A stretch of DNA of 64,000 nt from the NCBI GenBank assembly GCA_015657535.1, contig JADHZB010001756.1, forward strand, positions 1-64,000. Direction: 5' to 3'. The notes under the pieces are model-generated. The model did no database searches, was not told the DNA's origin, and worked only from the letters and a program-made list of their open reading frames with translations. The position numbers and the translations under genes were made by a program. Numbering within the stretch: the stretch's first letter is position 1; every line of letters begins with the position of its first letter. The stretch is from Nephromyces sp. MM_2019. Taxonomy: Eukaryota > Apicomplexa > Aconoidasida > Nephromycida. Positions 47,392 to 60,700 of the stretch are shown piece by piece.

Positions 47392-50300
47392 ATGTTTTGT
47401 GTTGCAACCCTCCACGACAATATCCCGGTGGAACCTGCGAGCATGTCGGAAAATTACGACAAGCGGCAAAGTTTACTGAAGCTATTGATCTGCACGAAGT
47501 ACATCAACCAAGTGAGCCTACAATAGTATGGGATAGTTGGTTTTAGCATATTCTTGCTGTTTTTAACATATTTTTTTTGTTTTAGCATGTCGCTGGCTTT
47601 TGCATATTCCTGCTGGTTTAGAGTTTCTGATTCTCGGCAGTAATGAAGATTAGGGCGTATTTTCGCTTGAAGATAGTACTAATAAGGTGTCAAGTCCAAA
47701 ACACCGTATATATATTCGTAAGGAAAAAAGAGTAGGCGCAGCAATGCTAGCAATATTGATTGAAAAAGTAACTTTTTCAACAAAATATGGAATATATATC
47801 ACGAATGGCTAGGCAAGATATGAGCATTCGTGGCAGGTCAAAAAACTTGTAAAGGTAAGGCAGAAAATCGAAGGAAAAAATGAGAAGAAATAAATTCTAA
47901 AGCAGTGAGATGGTCATATAGAAGGTGTATGAGTAGATTGAAGTAATTATATTTTTTTATTGCGGTTTATGAACTTTTATGAAGCTGTAGATTGATTTAA
48001 ACTGGGGTACTAGGCGATAGTTTGTTGGCATTTTTTCCCGTCATCATAAGCTGTGTGTATCATTTTTTAGTGTTATGTCTACACCAAATGGATTTAGTGT
48101 ATATCTTTCAATGGACTATCTGCAATTTCTTTTTTTCCATAGATGGAACCTTATGTTGAGCTTTGATCATAGTTCCTATTCCTTGTAGGTTTATTAATTC
48201 TGCTCGTATATTCTGGTAAAAAGCGTAGCTGATGTTCGCTATGGCATCTGTAAAGTCTTATTAGTTATTTTGAATCAATGTATAACCCTTCTTAAGAGAA
48301 TTTGTAATGCTGATATTAAATTAGCAGTGATTTTGCTGCAAATTGATTTTCGGTTAGAGCAGCTCCTAAATCTGAAAAAGGACTGAAAGTGCTTTAAGTT
48401 TCTCATCCTCCAGTGCTATGGATAATTATCTCTTGAGCTACTTATTGTAATGCGTAACATCTGGCTTTGAATGAAGGATAAACTGTTTGACTAAATCTAA
48501 TCTATAATTTATAGAGTTCATATTCCAAGCATCTTTCTAATTCACATGTGGACTAATCAGTTTTTCCGAAATTTGAAAAGCTTGGCCGTTTGCTGAAATG
48601 CAAAACCTAAGCTTGCTGTAGTGGGAAGCAGCGCCGTGGTTTGGCCTGCAGTTACTTTTGCTAACCGGAGTCTTTGCAAGGACGGATATATCTCCATTGC
48701 TAGATAGCTTGCATTGAAGATTTTTTCAGAGAAAATTGGTATTAATTTTTCATCCGGAGGCTCTTGCTCTTTGGGTGCAGTGTTATCATCCGGGAGGTAT
48801 AGCTTGGCTTACGCAAAGAAGTCAGCATAGTTGAACACTATTGTTTTCAAATATATTCCTGTAAAAAGCTGTTTTCAACGTTTCAATTGCTTCATGGAAG
48901 CTCACGAGATACTTAAGAGTAGATTTGGTACAGTCACTGATATTTAGCCTTTATTATAGCTTCGCTAAACTGGAGTCGAAAAATGCCACTTTCTCCCTTG
49001 TTTTAGCCATTTTCGATGCTAATCTTCGATTTGAATACTCCAAAGCACGTATGCATACACTCGGGAATATTTTGTGCTACTTACTCGTATATGGTAGTGC
49101 ATCATGTTGAATACTCTCCTGGAAGGGTAGCCATCCCATAGAGCTCACCAGCATTACTCGCTAGTGTTTTGAAATTTTTTCTTCAGGTTGTGGCAGATGT
49201 TGGGCTAATTGTCGGTTTCTATGGGCTCTTATCGATAAAGGAAGCCTTGCTGCGTCCAGGGGATGGTAGAATACACTTTAAGGTAGATTTTCAGCTTATT
49301 GTCTTTAAGCCACACTTTGGAGAGGTCATTGAGGGAGTTATAATCGGTTCGGATTCCAGTGGGCTTCAAGGTTAGGGAAGGTTCTGGGGTTACTGTTTTA
49401 CTGCCTGATATATGCCTTGTAACTGCTGTTGCTTAATGTTTATTATTTTGGGATTTTAAGGCTAGTATTAGTTTATGCTTTTTCTCTCTTTTAATTTGCT
49501 TTAATTGGTTACTGTGCTCGCTTTTTTTTAAGATTTTGTATATTAATACTGAATTCTAATTTTAAAAATCGATTTATATGATTTCAATATATTTTTTAGT
49601 TTTTTGCTCTAATGGCATCCTAAACCTCTGTTTTTCTATGATTCTGATTTGATTCCCATAAATTTGTGTGCTTGGTGGTGATCCAATAGCATTCAAGCGT
49701 CTTTTAATGCTATTCAGGTTCTCCCCAAATTTATGCTGGTACTGTTCCTACTCCTTGCTTATAAGCCTATTTTTTAAAACTGCAATACTCTTCCTGTTCC
49801 AGATTCACCTTGAAATTTATGCTATGATTTTTTTCTTTGGAAAACTTTTTCCTCTCAGTATCCTTGGAGTTTTTTCAAGATGTAAAGATACACCACACTT
49901 CGCTGAGAGAGCCAAGAGGATAGTAAGTCAAATATCTGTGCTTATGGTAATTTGCATATTAATCGTTTTGTCAGAAAATATTAAAGCTCGAGTTTTGCTT
50001 TAGGCTTGTGTTTATTATATGGAAGAATAACTAAATATGGTCCTTTTATGCTGTCTTATCCCGTAATTTTTCCAGGTATTTTGGCTATTATTCCAACAGT
50101 TTGTACTTTTGTTAAATTTTTAGAATCTTCGACACACAATATAACTTATTATACATTTCAGATATTGATTAAATATATTTGAAAATCACTGCGTAAATGC
50201 TAGTTTTTCCTGTTTAAATAGCCGAGATTTTTTTTTTTTTTTTTTTTTAATAATTTCCACTCGTAGTATTAGTTTTTCCTATTTTTGCTTGCATTTTTTT

Positions 50301-52429
50301 TCTTTGTTCTAATTTCTTGTAGAAAAGTGGTGTATATTTAATACTCTAAATTTTTAGGGAATTTAGGGCTCCTAAGTTAGGACTCAAAAGCTAACTTCAG
50401 CATTTTTTCACCCTTGATGCTAGCTGAACCTGCTAATTTGTCTTTTCTTTCCAGCTTGTTCTTGTTTCAAACGTAACAAATCTTGATAGTCTATAAATGA
50501 TTTTCTCAATGTCGGTGCAGTTCATTTTTTTTCTCGCTGTTTCCTTAATATTAATTGGTAAGCGGCTCTATTTGATAGTATTTTTTTGTACTCCTGGTAG
50601 CCATTGAAAAGGTATACTGGAGGTTTCGTATTATTCAAAGACTTCTATTGCTTCTACGGGTAGGGTTAGCACATTTATTTTGCTAAATTGAAAATAGTTT
50701 GATTATGCTTGGTGTGTGTTGTGTCCTTATAAGAGTATATAAATACTCAATCCCTCATCTCTTTTGATCTAGCCATTATTTTTACAAACTTCAAAATTCC
50801 TGTGCTTGGTTTTCTGCCTCTGTTGAAGGTAGCAGTTGATTTTTGCAAAATTTCATTGCCTTTGAGCCGTATAAAAGTTACGAATATTTTTCCTCTTTTT
50901 TCAACACTCTCTCGTGTATCAATTTTTGTTCCTTTGTTTAGTGACTCGGATAGCCGGCTTTGGTGGTGGGACTTTGATGGGCATAAGCTATACTACGTTA
51001 TCGGTGAGCGTATACGGTTCAGGACGGTTGAAGTTTGCTTCAGCCCAAAACCAGGTAAAGGAGTTATATTATCTTGTCTTGTAGTATGCATTGACTTGAA
51101 ATTTGACTTGCAATAATGGTGGAGACTAAGTTCTCAAATAGGCTTTTGTCGAAATTTCACATGTCTTTTGAAGTTTGCGTGAAAACTGCTATTTCCGTAA
51201 TTTCTCTTAACCTTCTTTCTTAAAAACTATATCCTAATTTTCATTCTCTATACTACTCGTGGGGAGGAAAACCCTGCTTTTTTTGGGGTCCGTGAGGCTA
51301 TTTAACTATGTTACTGAGATTCTAGGTTTGTCGGTGTTTTTTGTGATTCAGTTTTTGAGTAGAAAAATTGAGATTCTAGCCTTATTATTTTATGCTTCAA
51401 AGTATTTATTTTGGTGAACAGCCATGTGAGTTTATTTGGATCTATCTTAAAGTTACTGCGAGTGTGTTCCCCAATCATGCAGCTACATCATCTTCAGCAT
51501 CTACGAATTCTTTGGAAAGTCAATATCAACCTCCTATGTTTATTGCGGTATGTCCAGCTATTATAAGCTGATTATGGATTTCGTTATTTTTTTTAAAAAT
51601 CTCGTCGACATCAAGATGGTGGCCCAACATCAACCTGCGTTCATCAAGAGATGCCATAAGTAGTTTTTCTTTTGAAGGCTGGCTATGCTAGGTATAGATT
51701 AAATCAACAGTAGCACTTTCATCAGAAGAATGATGCGAAGAAGAATCATTGTGTATAACAACTGAGCGAACTAACTCAGGTCCAATATTTGAGCATCGGT
51801 TTAAAACTACCCTTCCTAAAACGGAGTAACGGCTTAACTAATGAATTTAAAATACCTATTGCCCGTTATGTTGACATTTATATTTATTTTGTATATGATC
51901 ATTCAATAATTTGCTTTTTTTGTTAAATTGGTGTCCTAAAGACTGAATTTACGGTTTTTTTGTGGTTATTTATTACATTTGAGCCTGGCAAATAAAAATT
52001 CTTATTAGAGGTTCAGTAATTTGAGCTTTGATTCTACCATGTTCCTGCATCTGTTTTAAGCGTATTTCAGCAAATATTTTTAGTTCCCCGACTATATATC
52101 CTATTTCCACCAAAATATTATTTTAAACCGTCCTAATTTGAAGGCATATTCAGCTATCTGCAGATCTCTGCTGAAACCTTAAATTATTTAAATATTCTTC
52201 TGTAGCTACCGGGCAGTGTTTTTTTTTGAGATGGCAATGGCGAAATCAGGATATAACTGGGTTGAATTGATCATATTTTTACCAAAAAATTACTTCTCTG
52301 TAGTATGCTTGTAGTTTATAGCTCGTTTATGCTTGTGAATTAAAGAGATACATTCCGGTTATTATTTTTTTTCAGGGTTCTGCGAATGAGGATGGCCTAG
52401 GAATGACCAGATGGTGGGACATCGTGTGA
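47392..52429 (+). CDS. POLR3H: F: DNA-directed RNA polymerase III subunit RPC8 (Rpc25/POLR3H)
   Basis: Exons: 47392-47511, 49187-49370, 50773 to about 50821, 50942-51054, 51483-51547, 52376-52429, giving about 194 residues (human protein 204, yeast 212). The start MFCVATLHDNI matches the N-terminal MF...L...D of the Rpb7/Rpc25 family. Exon 2 carries the most conserved segment, RPGDGRIHFKVDFQLIVFKP followed by HFGEVIEG. Exon 3 continues through KIPVLGF, exon 4 has LWWWDFDG and GERIRFR, and the end GLGMTRWWDIV matches the GLG...WW terminus of RPC8, which separates it from RPB7. With RPC9 it forms the stalk of Pol III, acting in initiation of tRNA and 5S transcription in the nucleus. The third intron is uncertain: 50822-50941 is 120 bases, stop-free and in frame, with a weak GTTGAA donor. 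Introns 1, 2 and 5 are 0.8-1.7 kb. Confidence 0.88.
50228..50248 (+). repeat. Poly-T run of 21
   Basis: An uninterrupted T homopolymer inside the second intron of the RPC8 gene. It is a likely length-variable or assembly-error site. Confidence 0.9.
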
Positions 52430-53131
52430 TTTCTGTAATGAAGGAATTTGTGTGTTTTTTTTTTTTCGAAATTTGGTATGCAGTATACATTTGTATAGGA
52501 AAAGGCCTATTGAGCCTGTAGCAGCTACCTAATTATTTTTTGCAGAAATTTCCTGCCGAGAGGTATCGGTGGTCACAGGCAAACCTAACTCTTTGTACCT
52601 TGTGATTGTCTGGAGAGGCTGCCTATATGAGATTTTGATTATGCTGACAAACGGAAATTGCTGCTTTGTGCTTCAATACCACACACAGCTCCTAAAAAAT
52701 GATGCTGTGCAGAGGGTTTAGATTCCGTAGAATTTTCCTTGTGGGCTTAAGAAGTTAATAGTCCGTTTTTGAAAGGCCTAGGCTTGCTAGGCTAGGCAAA
52801 AACTTTATGTTTGCTTTGTGGATAATTTTTTTGACTTCAGAATGCAAGCTGTGTACGATTTTTCCTTCTTCCGCATATTGCGTAGCGATGTTAATTTCTT
52901 GCCAAACAGATTTATAGATTGAAATTTGCACCAGTTTTGCTATTTTTCCCATTTGTACATATCAATTTCCTAAGCGTCATTTATATGGGTACCAAGTTAT
53001 CTAATTAACCCTTCGTGCAATCGTTAAGCTCATAAGTTGTTCAAGCGTAGTGTTGTCGGCGGAGAAGGGGACTCATTGTTTGCGTGTATTAGGGTTATGC
53101 TATAGATTGCATCCTGCATTGACGACTTACA
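52430..53131. other. Convergent 3' region between F and G
   Basis: The 700 bases between the stop codons of F (plus) and G (minus). AT-rich with one short minus frame at 52952-52755 that has no splice support. It should contain both 3' untranslated regions. Confidence 0.5.
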
Positions 53132-56100
53132 CTAAAGCTCAGGGTCCCCCTGCAGTTTATTCATGCTTCTATAGATTTTTGGTCGGAGAAATTTATTAGC
53201 TGGAATTCTAGGTACTTCTGGAGCAGGGGGTGCTAGTACCAGTACGTTAATTTCAGTATCTCGTACAAGTTTTAAGCTGCCAGCGTCACAATTTATTATC
53301 ACCCAGACGTTGGATAAAACTAATAATTGAGATTTGGTATAATTGAGCGCTGCTACTAATTTTTTATGTAGTACAATTGCTGAACACACTTTCAGCATGA
53401 AAAAGAGTTTTCCTTCGGCGTTGCCTCGAAAATTTAGCCGCCTCTACGATTTCATGAGGCATATGAATGCTTCTTTTATAGCAATATATTCATCCACCCT
53501 CTTGTTAGTTGCCGAATTAATTCCAATATTTGGGCTAGAATGTCGCTAGTGCATCGCTTTCCTCATGTGGAGCTAGCCACAGGATCATTAAGATCAAGTG
53601 ATTTAAGCCAATATGCAAACATCTCCTGCCAGCTTTGGCATTGAGCTTCAAAATTTGGCCTTTATAATATGATTTAGGCCACATTTCCTTGCCCGGAAAA
53701 AATATGCTAAATTTTTCATAGATTCATTGTAGGCTAATTTAGTAGCTTCCTCTGCGATAGCTCGTTTGTTGTATTTAATTGAACTAAACTGACCTTTAGG
53801 GTTTAGTATAGCAAGCATAAATTTTTGTTAATGACCGCGCACAAATTTATGAAATTTGCGACTGAAAGTATGCTTTTGATAGTAATCTCAGCGCTACGTT
53901 AGTGTATTCCTTGTATTTCCTGCTATTCAGGGGATGCTTTGGACATTTTAATAAAGTTTTGCTATGTGATCACATTATAAAATTTGAAAAGGCCTGAAAA
54001 ATTGAAGGTGCAGCTTAAGCTATACTTATTTGCTTTAATGTCTTTTTAGTGGTTTAGAGCTTCTTCAAAAAAAGGTCGCAAGTCTTTGATCCGACGGATA
54101 ATAATTTTCTACATAGTAATTTTAAAATATCTTCACCTTTAGCATTCTATATTCTTCACGTGGAGCCAGTAGCAGAAAGGTATTTAGCATTGTAGTTGCT
54201 CTCATCGTCAATACCTCCCCGGGAGCTTTTACAGATGAGCCAGTGCTTCCTGCATATAGTCTTCTTTTATAACTACACGAAGCGACATTACCGAGATGTA
54301 AATACTATAAATTGCTTAGTGGCACGCTTAATTTTACACAGTGGGCTTAGGGTGTAGCCTTGACTTAGAGATAAGCAGGACTAGACCTTTGTGGCGCTGC
54401 TTCCTGGATTTTTTTTTGTTGGGCAGCCACCGCGATAATCTCCGTATAAATGGGAACTGCAAGGTCCTGACAGGCAGGAGACCCATCGCACGTATTCAGG
54501 GGTCATTGCATTCCTCGGATAGTGTTTAGTTCATCCTTAAACCATCTTTTTGAGACTAATCTCTGCTGGTGAGGCCTATGTAAGTTCACCATTACATAGA
54601 ATATTTTCTCCCGACGGCTTTTGAGGTTCTTTCGATTTTTGGAGGGTCATGCAATTACTTACAGCCTGAGTAGTCAGCGCTTTGCAAGAACCTACACGGT
54701 GAGTGGTGCGTCGTGGCATCAAGATTTTGAGATAGAGCCAGTTCCTACGATAAGAACGAAGCCATTAATGTAGCTTTTAACGTTCAGCGGTATCAAGTAA
54801 GCTGCCATTTGGTACTAAGTTTTTTGTTATTGGCAACAACTGCTGCTATATTCTGCATTTTTTTTGCAAGTACTTCTAGTGGCCTTGCCGCCACTACTAC
54901 TAGTGGCGGTGTAAGACATCAGCTACCCTTGTTGATTTCAATTCATCTTTGATAATTTTTAGATTTGATAGTGGTAAATTTAGAGCTATAGCTTTTTTTT
55001 GTAAATTAATTAGTTATATTAGGCATAATGCTTATTTTTCCGGTCTATGAATTAAGCGCCACCAGCACTTTTTAGGATTAGGGACAGGAGTGTGACGTAT
55101 GGATTCAGTTTCTGAACCACCTGAACCTTTGATATGATCGGCAAAAAGAATTTTAAGGAAAAAATTTAAATCCAGCTTCCTTGCGGGTAGGGGGCAATTT
55201 AATGCATAGACATCACACTTTAAGCAATGAACTCACCGTGTTCCGCTTGATTTATGCTTGCAACAGGCCTAAATACTGTGCAGCCTAGCTGGGCAGTTTT
55301 AGCGGGCTGACTAGCCCCTTTGGTGTACTAGGTCTATAGCAAACTCCCCAAGTCAATTAATTATATCACGGGGTTACCGGATGATATCTAGTCACTAGTA
55401 CCTTACGGACCTCTCGCGGTATGTAGCTGCGTTGCTGCTTTAGAGGATAATCGGGCTAATCAAACGATGCAATAGCTTATACCCACAGAAGCTTTAGCAC
55501 TAGTACTGCCTTGAAGAACATTCTCGAATATCATCAGAATGAAAATTATGTATGGTATCATGCCCAGTGCCTTCTCTATGTAATGTGACTTCCAAGCCTG
55601 CTAGGTCTAGGTAGCCCTCAGGCGCTTCAACTTAACCAAAGCATCTTGATAATTTATATATACATCCCGGTCTATGCTCCAAACTACTACTGTCATGCCA
55701 CCACGAGGGAACCACGCAAAAGATTTCTACTGGGGATTCTTGGACTACAGAGCCTAGGGGGCTAATGGAAGCAGAACAGATCTCAGGAAAACGCGCTAAT
55801 GCTTGCAGAAATGTCCGTGCTAGAGAAGACAAGCAGCGCTGATGTAACCTGTGTAGGCGGTGATCTTTAGCTGTATTTCGCCATAAATAGATAGGCTCGA
55901 TGATTCTTACTCATTCTGTCGCTCGCGTAAATCTTGCATACCTTTGATACATCTAACTAACTCGTTGCTATAGCCAAGTACGTTGGGCGGCTTCATTGGC
56001 AAATGCAACGAAAGGCACTCTCGTACGGTGGCTCATTTCACATGCTACCGGCTTAATAGAGTAAGGGAGAGCAAAAGATAGTAATATCTTCATAAGCTAA

Positions 56101-56986
56101 CGAAGAACCTAATTCTGCTAGCCGCTTTTAGCAAAGATAAAAAGGGTCATTATAAAATGGCTATATTCACGCACTCTCTGCGGTAATAATAGCTTGATCA
56201 TTGAAAGGTATAAGATGCCGCGGGATGCTATAATTAAATCGCTTAGTAGGTAAGCTATAGCGTTTTATCCGGGGTTTAAGTAGAGATAGTGACTTTTTGG
56301 AATGCTCGTTACCGCAGCTTCTTATAGTTATCCATCTGTTTTAGATTCTTACTTCCTCCAGGCCTTAACTGGTTTATGCAACTTGTGTAGTTTGGGTAAC
56401 TCTTTCCAGCATGCGCATGCTACTATAGCTACGTTTTAAATGATAATATGAGGTACGCCCCCCGCTAATTATAATCGGGATTTAAAACATTTTTATAATC
56501 TCTTCCGTTGATATACCTGCGTTACTTCCTCCATGACAGGGCATTAGGATTAATAGTCTTTCTAGAAATGCAAAAGGGGTGGTGTCTTCCGTAATCATTC
56601 ACAGCTATACTTACTAAGACTGCAGCATAGCTGCCGCGCTTGCACGTACTGGAAAGTGCTTAATTGAGGATACGTTTATGAATTTGAATGGTAAATGACA
56701 CTCGAGCGTCAACTAGGGGTACTAGGTTGATTTGAAGCATCAGATAATTAAGCTTCTGCATGCACCCTCCATATTAGTTATAAAACATTTAAATGCAAAA
56801 ACTCGCAACTTTAGGCAGGTATGTGGCGCACAACCGTTCGCACAAGGAAATACTTACTTATTTTGCACGGTTGGTGTACAGAAATATGAGAATGCCACAC
56901 ACCACAAATAAACCCACGAGGAACACACGCACACACCTAAAATAAACGCAGAATAAGCTCACCAACATAAAACATGCTATTTTCAT
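53132..56986 (-). CDS. G: conserved-looking protein of unknown function, about 15 exons, about 405 aa
   Basis: Exons: 56986-56963 (start uncertain), 56648-56615, 56561-56517, 56422-56353, 56227-56175, 56031-55911, 55848-55664, 55597-55507, 55426-55402, 55327-55237, 55120-55069, 54744-54663, 54466-54387, 54249-54233, 53379-53132. All phases agree and most splice sites are standard. The 17-base exon and the AAATGAG acceptor at 56031 are the weakest points. Introns are mostly 50-325 bases, much shorter than those of F. The protein has an N-terminal hydrophobic/basic region (LLILMPCHGGSNAV), a long helical stretch (NELVRCIKGMQDLRERQNEL, then LARTFLQALARFPEI), SPVEIFCVVPSWWHD, and a C-terminus with VLVLAPPAPEVPRIPANKF. 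I recognise no domain. The terminal exon alone, 82 codons, is strongly protein-like. If 56986 is not the start, an exon just upstream (about 57032) extends the frame. Confidence 0.6.
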
Positions 56987-57737
56987 ACTGGCCAATGTAC
57001 TTCTGAAATCACGTGTCCATAAAGCTTGCCTGAGGGATATAGGATACTTTCTCAGGAAATAAGAAACACCGAAATTCCTACTTGAATGCTGCCGCAATTA
57101 TGTCCAGCTAGGAGTATTCTTAGATTTTCCTTTGCCAGCAAGAGTGATGCTTTACGAGAGATACTACATCATATATAGACGCTTTTATTTTATTTCAAAT
57201 TTACATAACGCAATCACATATTCATGATAACGCATACTAGCTACGAGCTATTGAATGAACTAGAAAGACCTCAGTTTGAGGCCTAAAGGTGAAGCTACAC
57301 TGCTTGAATGCTCTTTAAGCAAACATGACATCCGCATTCACGACGGTAGAGTAAGCAAGGAAGGATGGAAAGGCCAGTTTTAGCATGCTGCAGGTTTAGG
57401 AACTTATAAAAATTTCTAGTCAATTTTTTTACGACTAAAATCACTTGAGTGGCTTTTGCGCTGCGATTGCGCTATGAAGTTGCATTTCCGTTATTTGCAA
57501 AGATTATTTCGCTGACTTTTTTAGTTTCCTGAGATAAAGCAGAAAAAAGGTGTTTTTGGGTTCCCCGTTTTTGCGGATACTCAAAGTAATCTCTTAGCCA
57601 TTTTAAGAATGCACAGTATTTTTGCACTTAGGGCCTTTCTAATCCCAGTTCCCGTTACTTCAGGGATGAGAACAATAAAAAAACCCAAGTCATTTAGCTA
57701 GTATGCCGTTGTAGAATACTAAAGCCATGATACAACC
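56987..57737. promoter_or_regulatory. Divergent upstream region of G and H
   Basis: About 750 bases separate the presumed start of minus-strand G from the ATG of plus-strand H. No conserved core promoter motif is evident. The assignment rests only on gene orientation, and it may include a 5' exon of G. Confidence 0.35.
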
Positions 57738-60700
57738 ATGCTAAACTCGCTAGTCTTTCAAGTTTTCAAAACTTTCGGAAAGGAATTCCTGGATGAATGG
57801 GAGGCATTCAAAGATATTAAGATCGAATCCCTTACGGATCCTGAGGTACGTGCTGGGTAGTCCCTGTGCAAGATAGAATATTCGGCTCGGTTTCATAATA
57901 ATATAAAAAGTGAATTGGAGGAACATTAATTAAAAAAGAAAGTATGACTACAGCATCTAACGCCTAGATATCAACAGGGATAATATCGGCGACTCGCATA
58001 ATGGTTTTAACGTATCTGCAAAACCGTGAACCTCGAAACGTCCTCTAGCTAGTTAATTAAGTAAAATTATCCCTTGAATACTAGCTAGCTTTTATTTAGC
58101 TGAATCGCTAATTTCACTGCCTTCTCCCAAAACGATTTTAGTTAGGACCCGTTGGCTATGTGCGCGTGTACTCATGCTTAAGAAAACTTAGACGTGTGCT
58201 TACAGCAAAAACTCTGACAGCATAAAAATAAAAGCGCCAGGTCACCTCTTTTAGCGAAGATTGGACTGCTGTATTGTCCTCTTCACAATTTATTCTGAAC
58301 ATAAAATGAGCTGCATGCAACATCTAGCTTCTCTTATCGTTCTAGATAAATTGTCAAAGTCAAGAACTTTGCTTTAGTAAAGAAAAGCTCTACCCCTTTC
58401 AACTTAAATACCGACTTCTTTTTTACTGAAATATTTTTCCTTCATGCTATTTTAGTGGGGATTTGCGGAAAAGATAGTATAAAGGGAGCCTCTATTTCAA
58501 TACATAGATAACCGCTCTGTAAGTTTGTAACCAGCCCATTCTCGAGGTATTGGGTGTAACGAGAATGGCTAATACAGAAATAAAGTGAAATTAGGGTGAG
58601 GTTAATATTTTCTGTTGGTTGCCAGAAGTGAGCTCAAAAGTTTTACAATACAAACTATTCCTTGCAACAATCTTGAATCCAGTTATCACAGCTGGGCATC
58701 AAATACTTTTTCACATATTGATAAGTTTTCGCTGATTATTTAGCTTTAGATAGTGGCTGAAAGCTGCTGCGAGAAATACACTGATATGCTCGTGAACTTC
58801 CGTACCACATAAACTCAACTTGACGGAGGGTGCACTGTCCCCTCATATGGATTTACTGAGACAATAAAAGTCTGCCTAAATTTCAAATCAGATCGCTGCA
58901 TGTTTCTGCATTTTTCATATGAAAAAGCCTCACAATTTGGCATTAATAGACTGCTGCAGGGTTTAATAAAGAAAAAGCATCGATTCTTCATTGTTATACA
59001 GTACAGGAGACTTTTAAGAACTATGCTGTGAAGATACTCTAGTAGCTAGCAGAATACTTGGTATAGGAGATGATATAAAACGAATAATATTGGAAAGGGG
59101 CAAATAATGCGCCAGTATCCAAAGTAGCTCCTCTCAGAATTAGTCCCAAAAAAAAGAATGAACAGGATTTATGGCAGAAATTGTGTGCTGCATGAGTAAG
59201 GAGAATTCCTGTAAGTTTTACTTTATAATAGCTTGCCACACATTCACCCTGGTAACGCTCCTCTGAGTCGATGCAGAATTTGGGCAATTTGTTGTGATTG
59301 GTTTTTTCGACTTTATGGTGTGCTGTAGTATTGCACCATTATGCCACAGCTTTTATGGAATCTTGTACAAGTGTGAATAGCAACCCCTCCCTGCTAGAAA
59401 TTTCACGCTAAAGGCAGAAATTTTTTTTTCTTATTTCTTCCCCTAGGTTAATCTTACAAACGTGCCTTTCCCTCAAAAGCTGTTTGACCTGGCGGAGATA
59501 CCTTTTTTAGTAGACTATTCCAATATCGCTAAAGTTCGCGCAAAGTTTTCGTGGAGTACTTTCTTCAAGAATGAGAAGCCAGATCCCTTTATAATAGAAG
59601 CGGAAAACGTTGAAATCCGTATTCGTCTACTTCCACATCTACAATGGGACGCAGTAAAATGGAAGTAAGCAGGATGATGCAGCGAGAAGCTGCTCTATTC
59701 AAATAGGCATTCCATGCCCGTGTGTGTCACACATCATTTGCTGGCATGATCGGGAACCCCGATAGCGGTTTTGTTGAGTTATGGATGCGTCGTAGATGTC
59801 CACATTGAGTATCAGAATATATTCTTGAATGTCCCATGGGATTATTAGCTTGAATTAGAAAGCATTTTACACTGATGCATCATGCAGCACAATGGGTATA
59901 GCACTACTCATATATACAGAGCAGTTTTAGGGTTGGAGGTTGAAGAAGTGAAGCACCACATGTTTGGATGCCTTTTTTTTGTTAATAGGATAAGTTTTTC
60001 ACAAGGGGAACATGTTGAAACTGTTGGTGCTTGATAATTAAAAAGGTTTTCGGTTGGATTTTGCTGTTGGCTCTGCAGTATTAAACCTGTGATGGTCGAA
60101 ATTTGCATAAAATAATATGGTCATGTCCTGTTATTGATGCTTTTCTTGATTCTATGTGGATCGTATTAAAATTGGAATGGATTGCACCTTAATGCTTGAA
60201 ATCTCAGCGTGGAAAAAAGTTGCAGGCTGCTGAAAGCATGGTAGGTAGTGTCTGAATGCCTTGTGAGAAATAAACAAGCTAAAATTACGAATGTATTCAG
60301 ATGTAACTAAACCTCGATTAGGCTTGCCTGATGCTAAATTTTCTGCAAAACAGTTTTTATTGCGTGCTAAAAGAATCATTCGTCCAAGACATTCTGAATT
60401 CTTTTTGTAATGTTTGGAGTAAGTTAAGGTGTGTGTTGATACATGGTAAGTTGCATACTGTGAGCGTACCTCCCTGATTGAAGTAAATATACCAGGCAAG
60501 CTGTGCTGTTAGACACTAATACACAACTTTATAATTCTTTGCATTTAGAATTTATCTTAGCAAAAACAGTATATTACTTTGGACGAGAATCGCTCTTAAA
60601 ATATTTATAATATTATATCCAGCATTGTTTGCTTCGAGCTCAACTTCCTCATTTTATAAAGTGATACATGTATAGGCCTTAAGCCTGCAAAATTATACTG

